Shown in pieces: positions 51,331 through 63,329 of a DNA stretch of 64,000 nt. The notes beneath the pieces were generated by a model that worked only from the letters and a program-made list of their open reading frames with translations, was not told the origin of the DNA and did not search any database. The stretch covers positions 2,480,001 through 2,544,000 of the forward strand of contig CM071595.1 in assembly GCA_036435485.1 (NCBI GenBank), read 5' to 3'. The DNA comes from Saposhnikovia divaricata. Its lineage: Eukaryota > Streptophyta > Magnoliopsida > Apiales > Apiaceae. How positions within the stretch are numbered: the stretch's first letter is position 1; each line of letters opens with the position of its first letter. Made by a program: the position numbers and the translations under genes.

Positions 51331-54300
51331 ATGGTCCGACCCGATTTTTAACAATATCCCGTGTACTAACCCCTTTGAGGATTATCCAAAAACAGAGTTT
51401 TGACTATATCAGCTCCGATTCAGGTCTGAATTGCGTCAAATAAAATTTCGTTGAATTCCGATAATCCATAGGAACAAAATATGTAAAAATATCCTTAAAA
51501 TGGTCCGACTCGATTTTTAACAATATCCCGTGTACTAACCACTTTGAGGATTATCCGAAAACCGAGTTTCGTTCATATCAGCTCCGATTCATGTCTGAAT
51601 TGCGTCAAATAAAATTTAGTTGAATTCCAATAACCCATAGGAACAAAATATGTAAAAATATCCACAAAATGGTCCGACCCGATTTTTAACAATATCCCGT
51701 GTACTAACCCCTTTGAGAATTTTCCGAAAACCGAGTTTCGATCATATCAGCTCCGATTCCGGTCTGAATTGCGTCAAATAAAATTTCGTTGAATTCCAAT
51801 AACCCATAGGAACAAAATATTTAAAAATATCCACAAAATGGTCCGACTCGATTTTTAACAATATCCCGTGTACTAACCCCTTTGAGGATTATCCAAAAAC
51901 CGAGTTTTGACTATATAAGCTCCGATACAGGTCTGAATTGTGTCAAATAAAATTTCGTTGAATTCCAATAACCCATAGGAACAAAATATTTTAAAATATC
52001 AACAAAATGGTCCGACCCGATTTTTAACAATATCCCGTGTACTAACCCCTTTGAGGATTATCCAAAAACAGAGTTTTGACTATATCAGCTCCGATTCAGG
52101 TCTGAATTGCGTAAAATAAAATTTCGTTGAATTCCGATAACCCATAGGAACAAAATATGTAAAAATATCCTTAAAATGGTCCGACTCGATTTTTAACAAT
52201 ATCCCGTGTACTAACCACTTTGAGGATTATCCGAAAACCGAGTTTCGTTCATATCAGCTCCGATTCATGTCTGAATTGCGTCAAATAAAATTTAGTTGAA
52301 TTCCAATAACCCATAGGAACAAAATATGTAAAAATATCCACAAAATGGTCCGACCCGATTTTTAACAATATCCCGTGTACTAACCCCTTTGAGAATTTTC
52401 CGAAAACCGAGTTTCGATCATATCAGCTCCGATTCCGGTCTGAATTGCGTCAAATAAAATTTCGTTGAATTCCAATAACCCATAGGAACAAAATATCTAA
52501 AAATATCCACAAAATGGTCCGACTCGATTTTTAACAATATCCCGTGTACTAACCCCTTTGAGGATTATCCAAAAACCGAGTTTTGACTATATCAGCTCCG
52601 ATTCAGGTCTGAATTGCGTCAAATAAAATTTCGTTGAATTCCAATAACCCATAGGAACAAAATATGTAAAAATATCCTTAAAATGGTCCGACTCGATTTT
52701 TAACAATATCCCGTGTACTAACCACTTTGAGGATTATCCGAAAACCGAGTTTCGTTCATATCAGCTCCGATTCATGTCTGAATTGCGTCAAATAAAATTT
52801 AGTTGAATTCCAATAACCCATAGGAACAAAATATGTAAAAATATCCACAAAATGGTCCGACCCGATTTTTAACAATATCCCGTGTACTAACCCCTTTGAG
52901 AATTTTCCGAAAACCGAGTTTCGATCTTATCAGCTCCGATTCCGGTCTGAATTGCGTCAAATAAAATTTCGTTGAATTCCAATAACCCATAGGAACAAAA
53001 TATTTAAAAATATCCACAAAATGGTCCGACTCGATTTTTAACAATATCCCGTGTACTAACCCCTTTGAGGATTATCCAAAAACCGAGTTTTGACTATATA
53101 AGCTCCGATACAGGTCTGAATTGTGTCAAATAAAATTTCGTTGAATTCCAATAACCCATAGGAACAAAATATTTTAAAATATCAACAAAATGGTCCGACC
53201 CAATTTTTAACAATATCCCGTGTACTAACCCCTTTGAGGATTATCCAAAAACAGAGTTTTTACTATATCAGCTCCGATTCAGGTCTGAATTGCGTCAAAT
53301 AAAATTTCGTTGAATTCCGATAACCCATAGGAACAAAATATGTAAAAATATCCTTAAAATGGTCCGACTCGATTTTTAACAATATCCCGTGTACTAACCA
53401 CTTTGAGGATTATCCGAAAACCGAGATTCGTTCATATCAGCTCCGATTCATGTCTGAATTGCGTCAAATAAAATTTAGTTGAATTCCAATAACCCATAGG
53501 AACAAAATATGTAAAAATATCCACAAAATGGTCCGACCCGATTTTTAACAATATCCCGTGTACTAACCCCTTTGAGAATTTTCCGAAAACCGAGTTTCGA
53601 TTATATCAGCTCCGATTCCGGTCTGAATTGCGTCAAATAAAATTTCGTTGAATTCCAATAACCCATAGGAACAAAATATCTAAAAATATCCACAAAATGG
53701 TCCGACTCGATTTTTAACAATATCCCGTATACTAACCCCTTTGAGGATTATCCAAAAACCGAGTTTTGACTATATCAGCTCCGATTCAGGTCTGAATTGC
53801 GTCAAATAAAATTTCGTTGAATTCCAATAACCCATAGGAACAAAATATGTAAAAATATCCTTAAAATGGTCCGACTCGATTTTTAACAATATCCCGTGTA
53901 CTAACCACTTTGAGGATTATCCGAAAACCGAGTTTCGTTCATATCAGCTCCGATTCAGGTCTGAATTGCGTCAAATAAAATTTCGTTGAATTGGAATAAC
54001 CCATAGGAACAAAATATTTAAAAATATCCACAAAATTGTCCGACCCGATTTTTAACAATATCCCGTGTACTAACCCCTTTGAGAATTTTCCGAAAACCGA
54101 GTTTCGATCATATCAGCTCCGATTCCGGTCTGAATTGCGTCAAATAAAATTTCGTTGAATTCCAATAACCCATAGGAACAAAATATTTAAAAATATCCAC
54201 AAAATGGTCCGACCCGATTTTTAACAATATCCCGTGTACTAACCCCTTTGAGGATTATCCAAAAACCGAGTTTTGACTATATAAGCTCCGATACAGGTCT

Positions 54301-54710
54301 GAATTGTGTCAAATAAAATTTCGTTGAATTCCAATAAGCCATAGGAACAAAATATTTAAAAATATCAACAAAATGGTCCGACCCGATTTTTAACAATATC
54401 CCGTGTACTAACCCCTTTGAGGATTATCCAAAAACCGAGTTTTGACTATATCAGCTCCGATTCAGGTCTGAATTGCGTCAAATAAAATTTCGTTGAATTC
54501 CAATAACCCATAGGAACAAAATATGTAAAAATATCCTTAAAATGGTCCGACTCGATTTTTAACAATATCCCGTGTACTAACCACTTTGAGGATTATCCGA
54601 AAACCGAGTTTCGTTCATATCAGCTCCGATTCAGGTCTGAATTGCGTCAAATAAAATTTCGTTGAATTCCAATAACCCATAGGAACAAAATATTTAAAAA
54701 TATCCACAAA
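51331..54710. repeat. 24-mer HOR, copy 2 (20 of 24 monomers)
   Basis: Markers of 47275-50654 recur at +4056: tccgataatcc (51457), attttaaaatat (51986, 53169), gcgtaaaat, atctaaaaat, gatcttatcag, ccgtatac and attgtccg. Differences include gaattggaat for gaattgcaat (about 53992), gagattcgtt, and cgattatatcag. From 54711 a B with ggttcgacccg replaces the E (ccgtcccg) of copy 1, so the remaining four monomers are not shared. Confidence 0.85.
51500..53865. repeat. 7-mer tandem inside 24-mer copy 2 (2 x 1183 bp)
   Basis: The same A E B C A E C' duplication as at 47444-49809 lies at 51500-52682 and 52683-53865, with the same asymmetric markers (gcgtaaaat only in the first half, gatcttatcag and ccgtatac only in the second). 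Confidence 0.8.
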
Positions 54711-55893
54711 ATGGTTCGACCCGATTTTTAACAATATCCCGTGTACTAACCCCTTTGAGGATTATCCAAAAACCGAGTTTTGACTATATAAGCTCCGATA
54801 CAGGTCTGAATTGTGTCAAATAAAATTTCGTTGAATTCCAATAAGCCATAGGAACAAAATATTTAAAAATATCAACAAAATGGTCCGACCCGATTTTTAA
54901 CAATATCCCGTGTACTAACCCCTTTGAGGATTATCCAAAAACCGAGTTTTGACTATATCAGCTCCGATTCAGGTCTGAATTGCGTCAAATAAAATTTCGT
55001 TGAATTCCAATAACCCATAGGAACAAAATATGTAAAAATATCCTTAAAATGGTCGGACTCGATTTTTAACAATATCCCGTGTACTAACCACTTTGAGGAT
55101 TATCCGAAAACCGAGTTTCGTTCATATCAGCTCCGATTCAGGTCTGAATTGCGTCAAATAAAATTTCGTTGAATTCCAATAACCCATAGGAACAAAATAT
55201 TTAAAAATATCCAAAAAATGGTCCGACCCGATTTTTAACAATATCCCGTGTACTAACCCCTTTGAGGATTATCCAAAAACCGAGTTTTGACTATATAAGC
55301 TCCGATACAGGTCTGAATTGTGTCAAATAAAATTTCGTTGAATTCCAATAAGCCATAGGAACAAAATATTTAAAAATATCAACAAAATGGTCCGACCCGA
55401 TTTTTAACAATATCCCGTGTACTAACCCCTTTGAGGATTATCCAAAAACCGAGTTTTGACTATATCAGCTCCGATTCAGGTCTGAATTGCGTCAAATAAA
55501 ATTTCGTTGAATTCCAATAACCCATAGGAACAAAATATGTAAAAATATCCTTAAAATGGTCTGACTCGATTTTTAACAATATCCCGTGTACTAACCACTT
55601 TGAGGATTATCCGAAAACCGAGTTTCGTTCATATCAGCTCCGATTCAGGTCTGAATTGCGTCAAATAAAATTTAGTTGAATTCCAATAACCCATAGGAAC
55701 AAAATATGTAAAAATATCCACAAAATGGTCCGTCCCGATTTTTAACAATATCCCGTGTACTAACCCCTTTGAGAATTTTCCGAAAACCGAGTTTCGATCA
55801 TATCAGCTCCGATTCCGGTCTGAATTGCGTCAAATAAAATTTCGTTGAATTCCAATAACCCATAGGAACAAAATATTTAAAAATATCAACAAA
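54711..55893. repeat. B-C-A' trimer run between 24-mer copies
   Basis: Seven monomers read B C A' B C A E. The B monomers here have C11 (one with ggttcgacccg), and their tails carry aataagccatagg. One tail reads atccaaaaaatgg. The 507-bp spacing of the aataagcc tails shows a B-C-A' trimer with A' (C119, tttaaaaatatccac tail) standing in for the A-E pair of other blocks. Confidence 0.75.
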
Positions 55894-57245
55894 ATGGTCC
55901 GACCCGATTTTTAACAATATCCCGTGTACTAACCCCTTTGAGGATTATCCAAAAACAGAGTTTTGACTATATCAGCTCCGATTCAGGTCTGAATTGCGTC
56001 AAATAAAATTTCGTTGAATTCCGATAACCCATAGGAACAAAATATGTAAAAATATCCTTAAAATGGTCCGACTCGATTTTTAACAATATCCCGTGTACTA
56101 ACCACTTTGAGGATTATCCGAAAACCGAGTTTCGTTCATATCAGCTCCGATTCATGTCTGAATTGCGTCAAATAAAATTTAGTTGAATTCCAATAACCCA
56201 TAGGAACAAAATATGTAAAAATATCCACAAAATGGTCCGACCCGATTTTTAACAATATCCCGTGTACTAACCCCTTTGAGAATTTTCCGAAAACCGAGTT
56301 TCGATCATATCAGCTCCGATTCCGGTCTGAATTGCGTCAAATAAAATTTCGTTGAATTCCAATAACCCATAGGAACAAAATATTTAAAAATATCCACAAA
56401 ATGGTCCGACTCGATTTTTAACAATATCCCGTGTACTAACCCCTTTGAGGATTATCCAAAAACCGAGTTTTGACTATATAAGCTCCGATACAGGTCTGAA
56501 TTGTGTCAAATAAAATTTCGTTGAATTCCAATAACCCATAGGAACAAAATATTTTAAAATATCAACAAAATGGTCCGACCCGATTTTTAACAATATCCCG
56601 TGTACTAACCCCTTTGAGGATTATCCAAAAACAGAGTTTTGACTATATCAGCTCTGATTCAGGTCTGAATTGCGTCAAATAAAATTTCGTTGAATTCCGA
56701 TAACCCATAGGAACAAAATATGTAAAAATATCCTTAAAATGGTCCGACTCGATTTTTAACAATATCCCGTGTACTAACCACTTTGAGGATTATCCGAAAA
56801 CCGAGTTTCGTTCATATCAGCTCCGATTCATGTCTGAATTGCGTCAAATAAAATTTAGTTGAATTCCAATAACCCATAGGAACAAAATATGTAAAAATAT
56901 CCACAAAATGGTCCGACCCGATTTTTAACAATATCCCGTGTACTAACCCCTTTGAGAATTTTCCGAAAACCGAGTTTCGATCATATCAGCTCCGATTCCG
57001 GTCTGAATTGCGTCAAATAAAATTTCGTTGAATTCCAATAACCCATAGGAACAAAATATCTAAAAATATCCACAAAATGGTCCGACTCGATTTTTAACAA
57101 TATCCCGTGTACTAACCCCTTTGAGGATTATCCAAAAACCGAGTTTTGACTATATCAGCTCCGATTCAGGTCTGAATTGCGTCAAATAAAATTTCGTTGA
57201 ATTCCAATAACCCATAGGAACAAAATATGTAAAAATATCCTTAAA
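55894..57245. repeat. Third partial copy of the 24-mer start (8 monomers)
   Basis: C A E B C A E C' with aaaacagag, attttaaaatat (56549) and atctaaaaat, 4563 bp (27 x 169) after 51331. It then passes directly to an A with gagttgcaat, which resembles unit 15 of the 24-mer (gaattgcaat). The intervening seven monomers are missing. It therefore has a single 7-mer where the other copies have two. Confidence 0.8.
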
Positions 57246-60200
57246 ATGGTCCGACTCGATTTTTAACAATATCCCGTGTACTAACCACTTTGAGGATTAT
57301 CCGAAAACCGAGTTTCGTTCATATCAGCTCCGATTCAGGTCTGAATTGCGTCAAATAAAATTTCGTTGAGTTGCAATAACCCATAGGAACAAAATATTTA
57401 AAAATATCCACAAAATGGTCCGACCCGATTTTTAACAATATCCCGTGTACTAACCCCTTTGAGAATTTTCCGAAAACCGAGTTTCGATCATATCAGCTCC
57501 GATTCCGGTCTGAATTGCGTCAAATAAAATTTCGTTGAATTCCAATAACCCATAGGAACAAAATATTTAAAAATATCCACAAAATGGTCCGACCCGATTT
57601 TTAACAATATCCCGTGTACTAACCCCTTTGAGGATTATCCAAAAACCGAGTTTTGACTATATAAGCTCCGATACAGGTCTGAATTGTGTCAAATAAAATT
57701 TCGTTGAATTCCAATAAGCCATAGGAACAAAATATTTAAAAATATCAACAAAATGGTCCGACCCGATTTTTAACAATATCCCGTGTACTAACCCCTTTGA
57801 GGATTATCCAAAAACCGAGTTTTGACTATATCAGCTCCGATTCAGGTCTGAATTGCGTCAAATAAAATTTCGTTGAATTCCAATAACCCATAGGAACAAA
57901 ATATGTAAAAATATCCTTAAAATGGTCCGACTCGATTTTTAACAATAACCCGTGTACTAACCACTTTGAGGATTATCCGAAAACCGAGTTTCGTTCATAT
58001 CAGCTCCGATTCAGGTCTGAATTGCGTCAAATAAAATTTAGTTGAATTCCAATAACCCATAGGAACAAAATATGTAAAAATATCCATAAAATGGTCCGTC
58101 CCGATTTTTAACAATATCCCGTGTACTAACCCCTTTGAGAATTTTCCGAAAACCGAGTTTCGATCATATCAGCTCCGATTCCGGTCTGAATTGCGTCAAA
58201 TAAAATTTCGTTGAATTCCAATAACCCATAGGAACAAAATATTTAAAAATATCCACAAAATGGTCCGACACGATTTTTAACAATATCCCGTGTACTAACC
58301 CCTTTGAGGATTATCCAAAAACCGAGTTTTGACTATATCAGCTCCGATTCAGGTCTGAATTGCGTCAAATAAAATTTCGTTGAATTCCAATAACCCATAG
58401 GAACAAAATATGTAAAAATATCCTTAAAATGGTCCGACTCGATTTTTAACAATATCCCGTGTACTAACCACTTTGAGGATTATCCGAAAACCGAGTTTCG
58501 TTCATATCAGCTCCGATTCAGGTCTGAATTGCGTCAAATAAAATTTCGTTGAATTCCAATAACCCATAGGAACAAAATATTTAAAAATATCCACAAAATG
58601 GTTCGACCCGATTTTTAACAATATCCCGTGTACTAACCCCTTTGAGGATTATCCAAAAACCGAGTTTTGACTATATAAGCTCCGATACAGGTCTGAATTG
58701 TGTCAAATAAAATTTCGTTGAATTCCAATAACCCATAGGAACAAAATATGTAAAAATATCCTTAAAATGGTCCGACTCGATTTTTAACAATATCCCGTGT
58801 ACTAACCACTTTGAGGATTATCCGAAAACCGAGTTTCGTTCATATCAGCTCCGATTCAGGTCTGAATTGCGTCAAATAAAATTTCGTTGAATTCCAATAA
58901 CCCATAGGAACAAAATATTTAAAAATATCCACAAAATGGTCCGACACGATTTTTAACAATATCCCGTGTACTAACCCCTTTGAGGATTATCCAAAAACCG
59001 AGTTTTGACTATATCAGCTCCGATTCAGGTCTGAATTGCGTCAAATAAAATTTCGTTGAATTCCAATAACCCATAGGAACAAAATATGTAAAAATATCCT
59101 TAAAATGGTCCGACTCGATTTTTAACAATATCCCGTGTACTAACCACTTTGAGGATTATCCGAAAACCGAGTTTCGTTCATATCAGCTCCGATTCAGGTC
59201 TGAATTGCGTCAAATAAAATTTCGTTGAATTCCAATAACCCATAGGAACAAAATATTTAAAAATATCCACAAAATGGTTCGACCCGATTTTTAACAATAT
59301 CCCGTGTACTAACCCCTTTGAGGATTATCCAAAAACCAAGTTTTGACTATATAAGCTCCGATACAGGTCTGAATTGTGTCAAATAAAATTTCGTTGAATT
59401 CCAATAAGCCATTGGAACAAAATATTTAAAAATATCAACAAAATGGTCCGACCCGATTTTTAACAATATCCCGTGTACTAACCCCTTTGAGGATTATCCA
59501 AAAACCGAGTTTTGACTATATCAGCTCCGATTCAGGTCTGAATTGCGTCAAATAAAATTTCGTTGAATTCCAATAACCCATAGGAACAAAATATGTAAAA
59601 ATATCCTTAAAATGGTCCGACTCGATTTTTAACAATATCCCGTGTACTAACCACTTTGAGGATTATCCGAAAACCGAGTTTCGTTCATATCAGCTCCGAT
59701 TCAGGTCTGAATTGCGTCAAATAAAATTTCGTTGAATTCCAATAACCCATAGGAACAAAATATTTAAAAATATCCACAAAATGGTCCGACCCGATTTTTA
59801 ACAATATCCCGTGTACTAACCCCTTTGAGGATTATCCAAAAACCGAGTTTTGACTATATAAGCTCCGATACAGGTCTGAATTGTGTCAAATAAAATTTCG
59901 TTGAATTCCAATAAGCCATAGGAACAAAATATTTAAAAATATCAACAAAATGGTCCGACCCGATTTTTAACAATATCCCGTGTACTAACCCCTTTGAGGA
60001 TTATCCAAAAACCGAGTTTTGACTATATCAGCTCCGATTCAGGTCTGAATTGCGTCAAATAAAATTTCGTTGAATTCCAATAACCCATAGGAACAAAATA
60101 TGTAAAAATATCCTTAAAATGGTCCGACTCGATTTTTAACAATATCCCGTGTACTAACCACTTTGAGGATTATCCGAAAACCGAGTTTCGTTCATATCAG

Positions 60201-61639
60201 CTCCGATTCAGGTCTGAATTGCGTCAAATAAAATTTAGTTGAATTCCAATAACCCATAGGAACAAAATATGTAAAAATATCCATAAAATGGTCCGTCCCG
60301 ATTTTTAACAATATCCCGTGTACTAACCCCTTTGAGAATTTTCCGAAAACCGAGTTTCGATCATATCAGCTCCGATTCCGGTCTGAATTGCGTCAAATAA
60401 AATTTCGTTGAATTCCAATAACCCATAGGAACAAAATATTTAAAAATATCCACAAAATGGTCCGACACGATTTTTAACAATATCCCGTGTACTAACCCCT
60501 TTGAGGATTATCCAAAAACCGAGTTTTGACTATATCAGCTCCGATTCAGGTCTGAATTGCGTCAAATAAAATTTCGTTGAATTCCAATAACCCATAGGAA
60601 CAAAATATGTAAAAATATCCTTAAAATGGTCCGATTCGATTTTTAACAATATCCCGTGTACTAACCACTTTGAGGATTATCCGAAAACCGAGTTTCGTTC
60701 ATATCAGCTCCGATTCAGGTCTGAATTGCGTCAAATAAAATTTCGTTGAATTCCAATAACCCATAGGAACAAAATATTTAAAAATATCCACAAAATGGTT
60801 CGACCCGATTTTTAACAATATCCCGTGTACTAACCCCTTTGAGGATTATCGAAAAACCGAGTTTTGACTATATAAGCTCCGATACAGGTCTGAATTGTGT
60901 CAAATAAAATTTCGTTGAATTCCAATAACCCATAGGAACAAAATATGTAAAAATATCCTTAAAATGGTCCGACTCGATTTTTAACAATATCCCGTGTACT
61001 AACCACTTTGAGGATTATCCGAAAACCGAGTTTCGTTCATATCAGCTCCGATACAGGTCTGAATTGTGTCAAATAAAATTTCGTTGAATTCCAATAACCC
61101 ATAGGAACAAAATATTTTAAAATATCAACAAAATGGTCCGACCCGATTTTTAACAATATCCCGTGTACTAACCCCTTTGAGGATTATCCAAAAACAGAGT
61201 TTTGACTATATCAGCTCTGATTCAGGTCTGAATTGCGTCAAATAAAATTTCGTTGAATTCCGATAACCCATAGGAACAAAATATGTAAAAATATCCTTAA
61301 AATGGTCCGACTCGATTTTTAACAATATCCCGTGTACTAACCCCTTTGAGGATTATCCAAAAACCGAGTTTTGACTATATAAGCTCCGATTCAGGTCTGA
61401 ATTGCGTCAAATAAAATTTCGTTGAATTCCAATAACCCATAGGAACAAAATATGTAAAAATTTCCTTAAAATGGTCCGACTCGATTTTTAACAATATCCC
61501 GTGTACTAACCACTTTGAGGATTATCCGAAAACCGAGTTTCGTTCATATCAGCTCCGATTCAGGTCTGAATTGCGTCAAATAAAATTTCGTTGAATTCCA
61601 ATAACCCATAGGAACAAAATATTTAAAAATATCCACAAA
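57246..61639. repeat. Mixed A', B, C-rich block
   Basis: About 26 monomers, mostly A', B and C with aataagccatagg tails, plus E monomers with ccataaaatggtccgtcccg (58.1 and 60.3 kb) and C' monomers with ccgacacg. Two B/C chimeras lie at 58598-58766 and 60795-60963, and an A/B chimera at 60964-61132. The last attttaaaatat palindrome in the window (61112) and an aaaacagag C with agctctgattc follow; that C is 4563 bp from the matching agctctgattc at about 56650. I see no gene or foreign sequence here. Confidence 0.72.
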
Positions 61640-63329
61640 ATGGTTCGACCCGATTTTTAACAATATCCCGTGTACTAACCCCTTTGAGGATTATCCAAAA
61701 ACCAAGTTTTGACTATATAAGCTCCGATACAGGTCTGAATTGTGTCAAATAAAATTTCGTTGAATTCCAATAAGCCATAGGAACAAAATATTTAAAAATA
61801 TCAACAAAATGGTCCGACCCGATTTTTAACAATATCCCGTGTACTAACCCCTTTGAGGATTATCCAAAAACCGAGTTTTGACTATAACAGCTCCGATTCA
61901 GGTCTGAATTGCGTCAAATAAAATTTCGTTGAATTCCAATAACCCATAGGAACAAAATATGTAAAAATATCCTTAAAATGGTCCGACTCGATTTTTAACA
62001 ATATCCCGTGTACTAACCACTTTGAGGATTATCCGAAAACCGAGTTTCGTTCATATCAGCTCCGATTCAGGTCTGAATTGCGTCAAATAAAATTTCGTTG
62101 AATTCCAATAACCCATAGGAACAAAATATTTAAAAATATCCACAAAATGGTCCGACCCGATTTTTAACAATATCCCGTGTACTAACCCCTTTGAGGATTA
62201 TCCAAAAACCGAGTTTTGACTATATAAGCTCCGATACAGGTCTGAATTGTGTCAAATAAAATTTCGTTGAATTCCAATAAGCCATAGGAACAAAATATTT
62301 AAAAATATCAACAAAATGGTCCGACCCGATTTTTAACAATATCCCGTGTACTAACCCCTTTGAGGATTATCCAAAAACCGAGTTTTGACTATATCAGCTC
62401 CGATTCAGGTCTGAATTGCGTCAAATAAAATTTCGTTGAATTCCAATAACCCATAGGAACAAAATATTTAAAAATATCCACAAAATGGTCCGACTCGATT
62501 TTTAACAATATCCCGTGTACTAACCCCTTTGAGGATTATCCAAAAACCGAGTTTTGACTATATCAGCTCCGATTCAGGTCTGAATTGCGTCAAATAAAAT
62601 TTCGTTGAATTCCAATAACCCATAGGAACAAAATATGTAAAAATATCCTTAAAATGGTCCGACTCGATTTTTAACAATATCCCGTGTACTAACCACTTTG
62701 AGGATTATCCGAAAACCGAGTTTCGTTCATATGAGCTCCGATTCAGGTCTGAATTGCGTCAAATAAAATTTCGTTGAATTCCAATAACCCATAGAAACAA
62801 AATATTTAAAAATATCCACAAAATGGTCCGACCCGATTTTTAACAATATCCCGTGTACTAACCACTTTGAGGATTATCCGAAAACCGAGTTTCGTTCATA
62901 TCAGCTCCGATTCAGGTCTGAATTGCGTCAAATAAAATTTCGTTGAATTCCAATAACCCATAGGAACAAAATATTTAAAAATATCCACAAAATGGTCCGA
63001 CACGATTTTTAACAATATCCCGTGTACTAACCCCTTTGAGGATTATCCAAAAACCGAGTTTTGACTATATCAGCTCCGATTCAGGTCTGAATTGCGTCAA
63101 ATAAAATTTCGTTGAATTCCAATAACCCATAGGAACAAAATATGTAAAAATATCCTTAAAATGGTCCGACTCGATTTTTAACAATATCCCGTGTACTAAC
63201 CACTTTGAGGATTATCCGAAAACCGAGTTTCGTTCATATCAGCTCCGATTCAGGTCTGAATTGCGTCAAATAAAATTTCGTTGAATTCCAATAACCCATA
63301 GGAACAAAATATTTAAAAATATCCACAAA
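61640..63329. repeat. 10-mer HOR at the right end, copy 1 (1690 bp)
   Basis: Ten monomers read B C A' B C C' A' A' C' A'. Markers are ggttcgacccg with aaaaccaagttttg in the first B (61702), actataacag in the first C, and aataagccatagg tails. The first markers recur exactly 1690 bp later. The order has an A'-to-A' step (62673 to about 62830) that is not seen in the older blocks. Confidence 0.8.
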
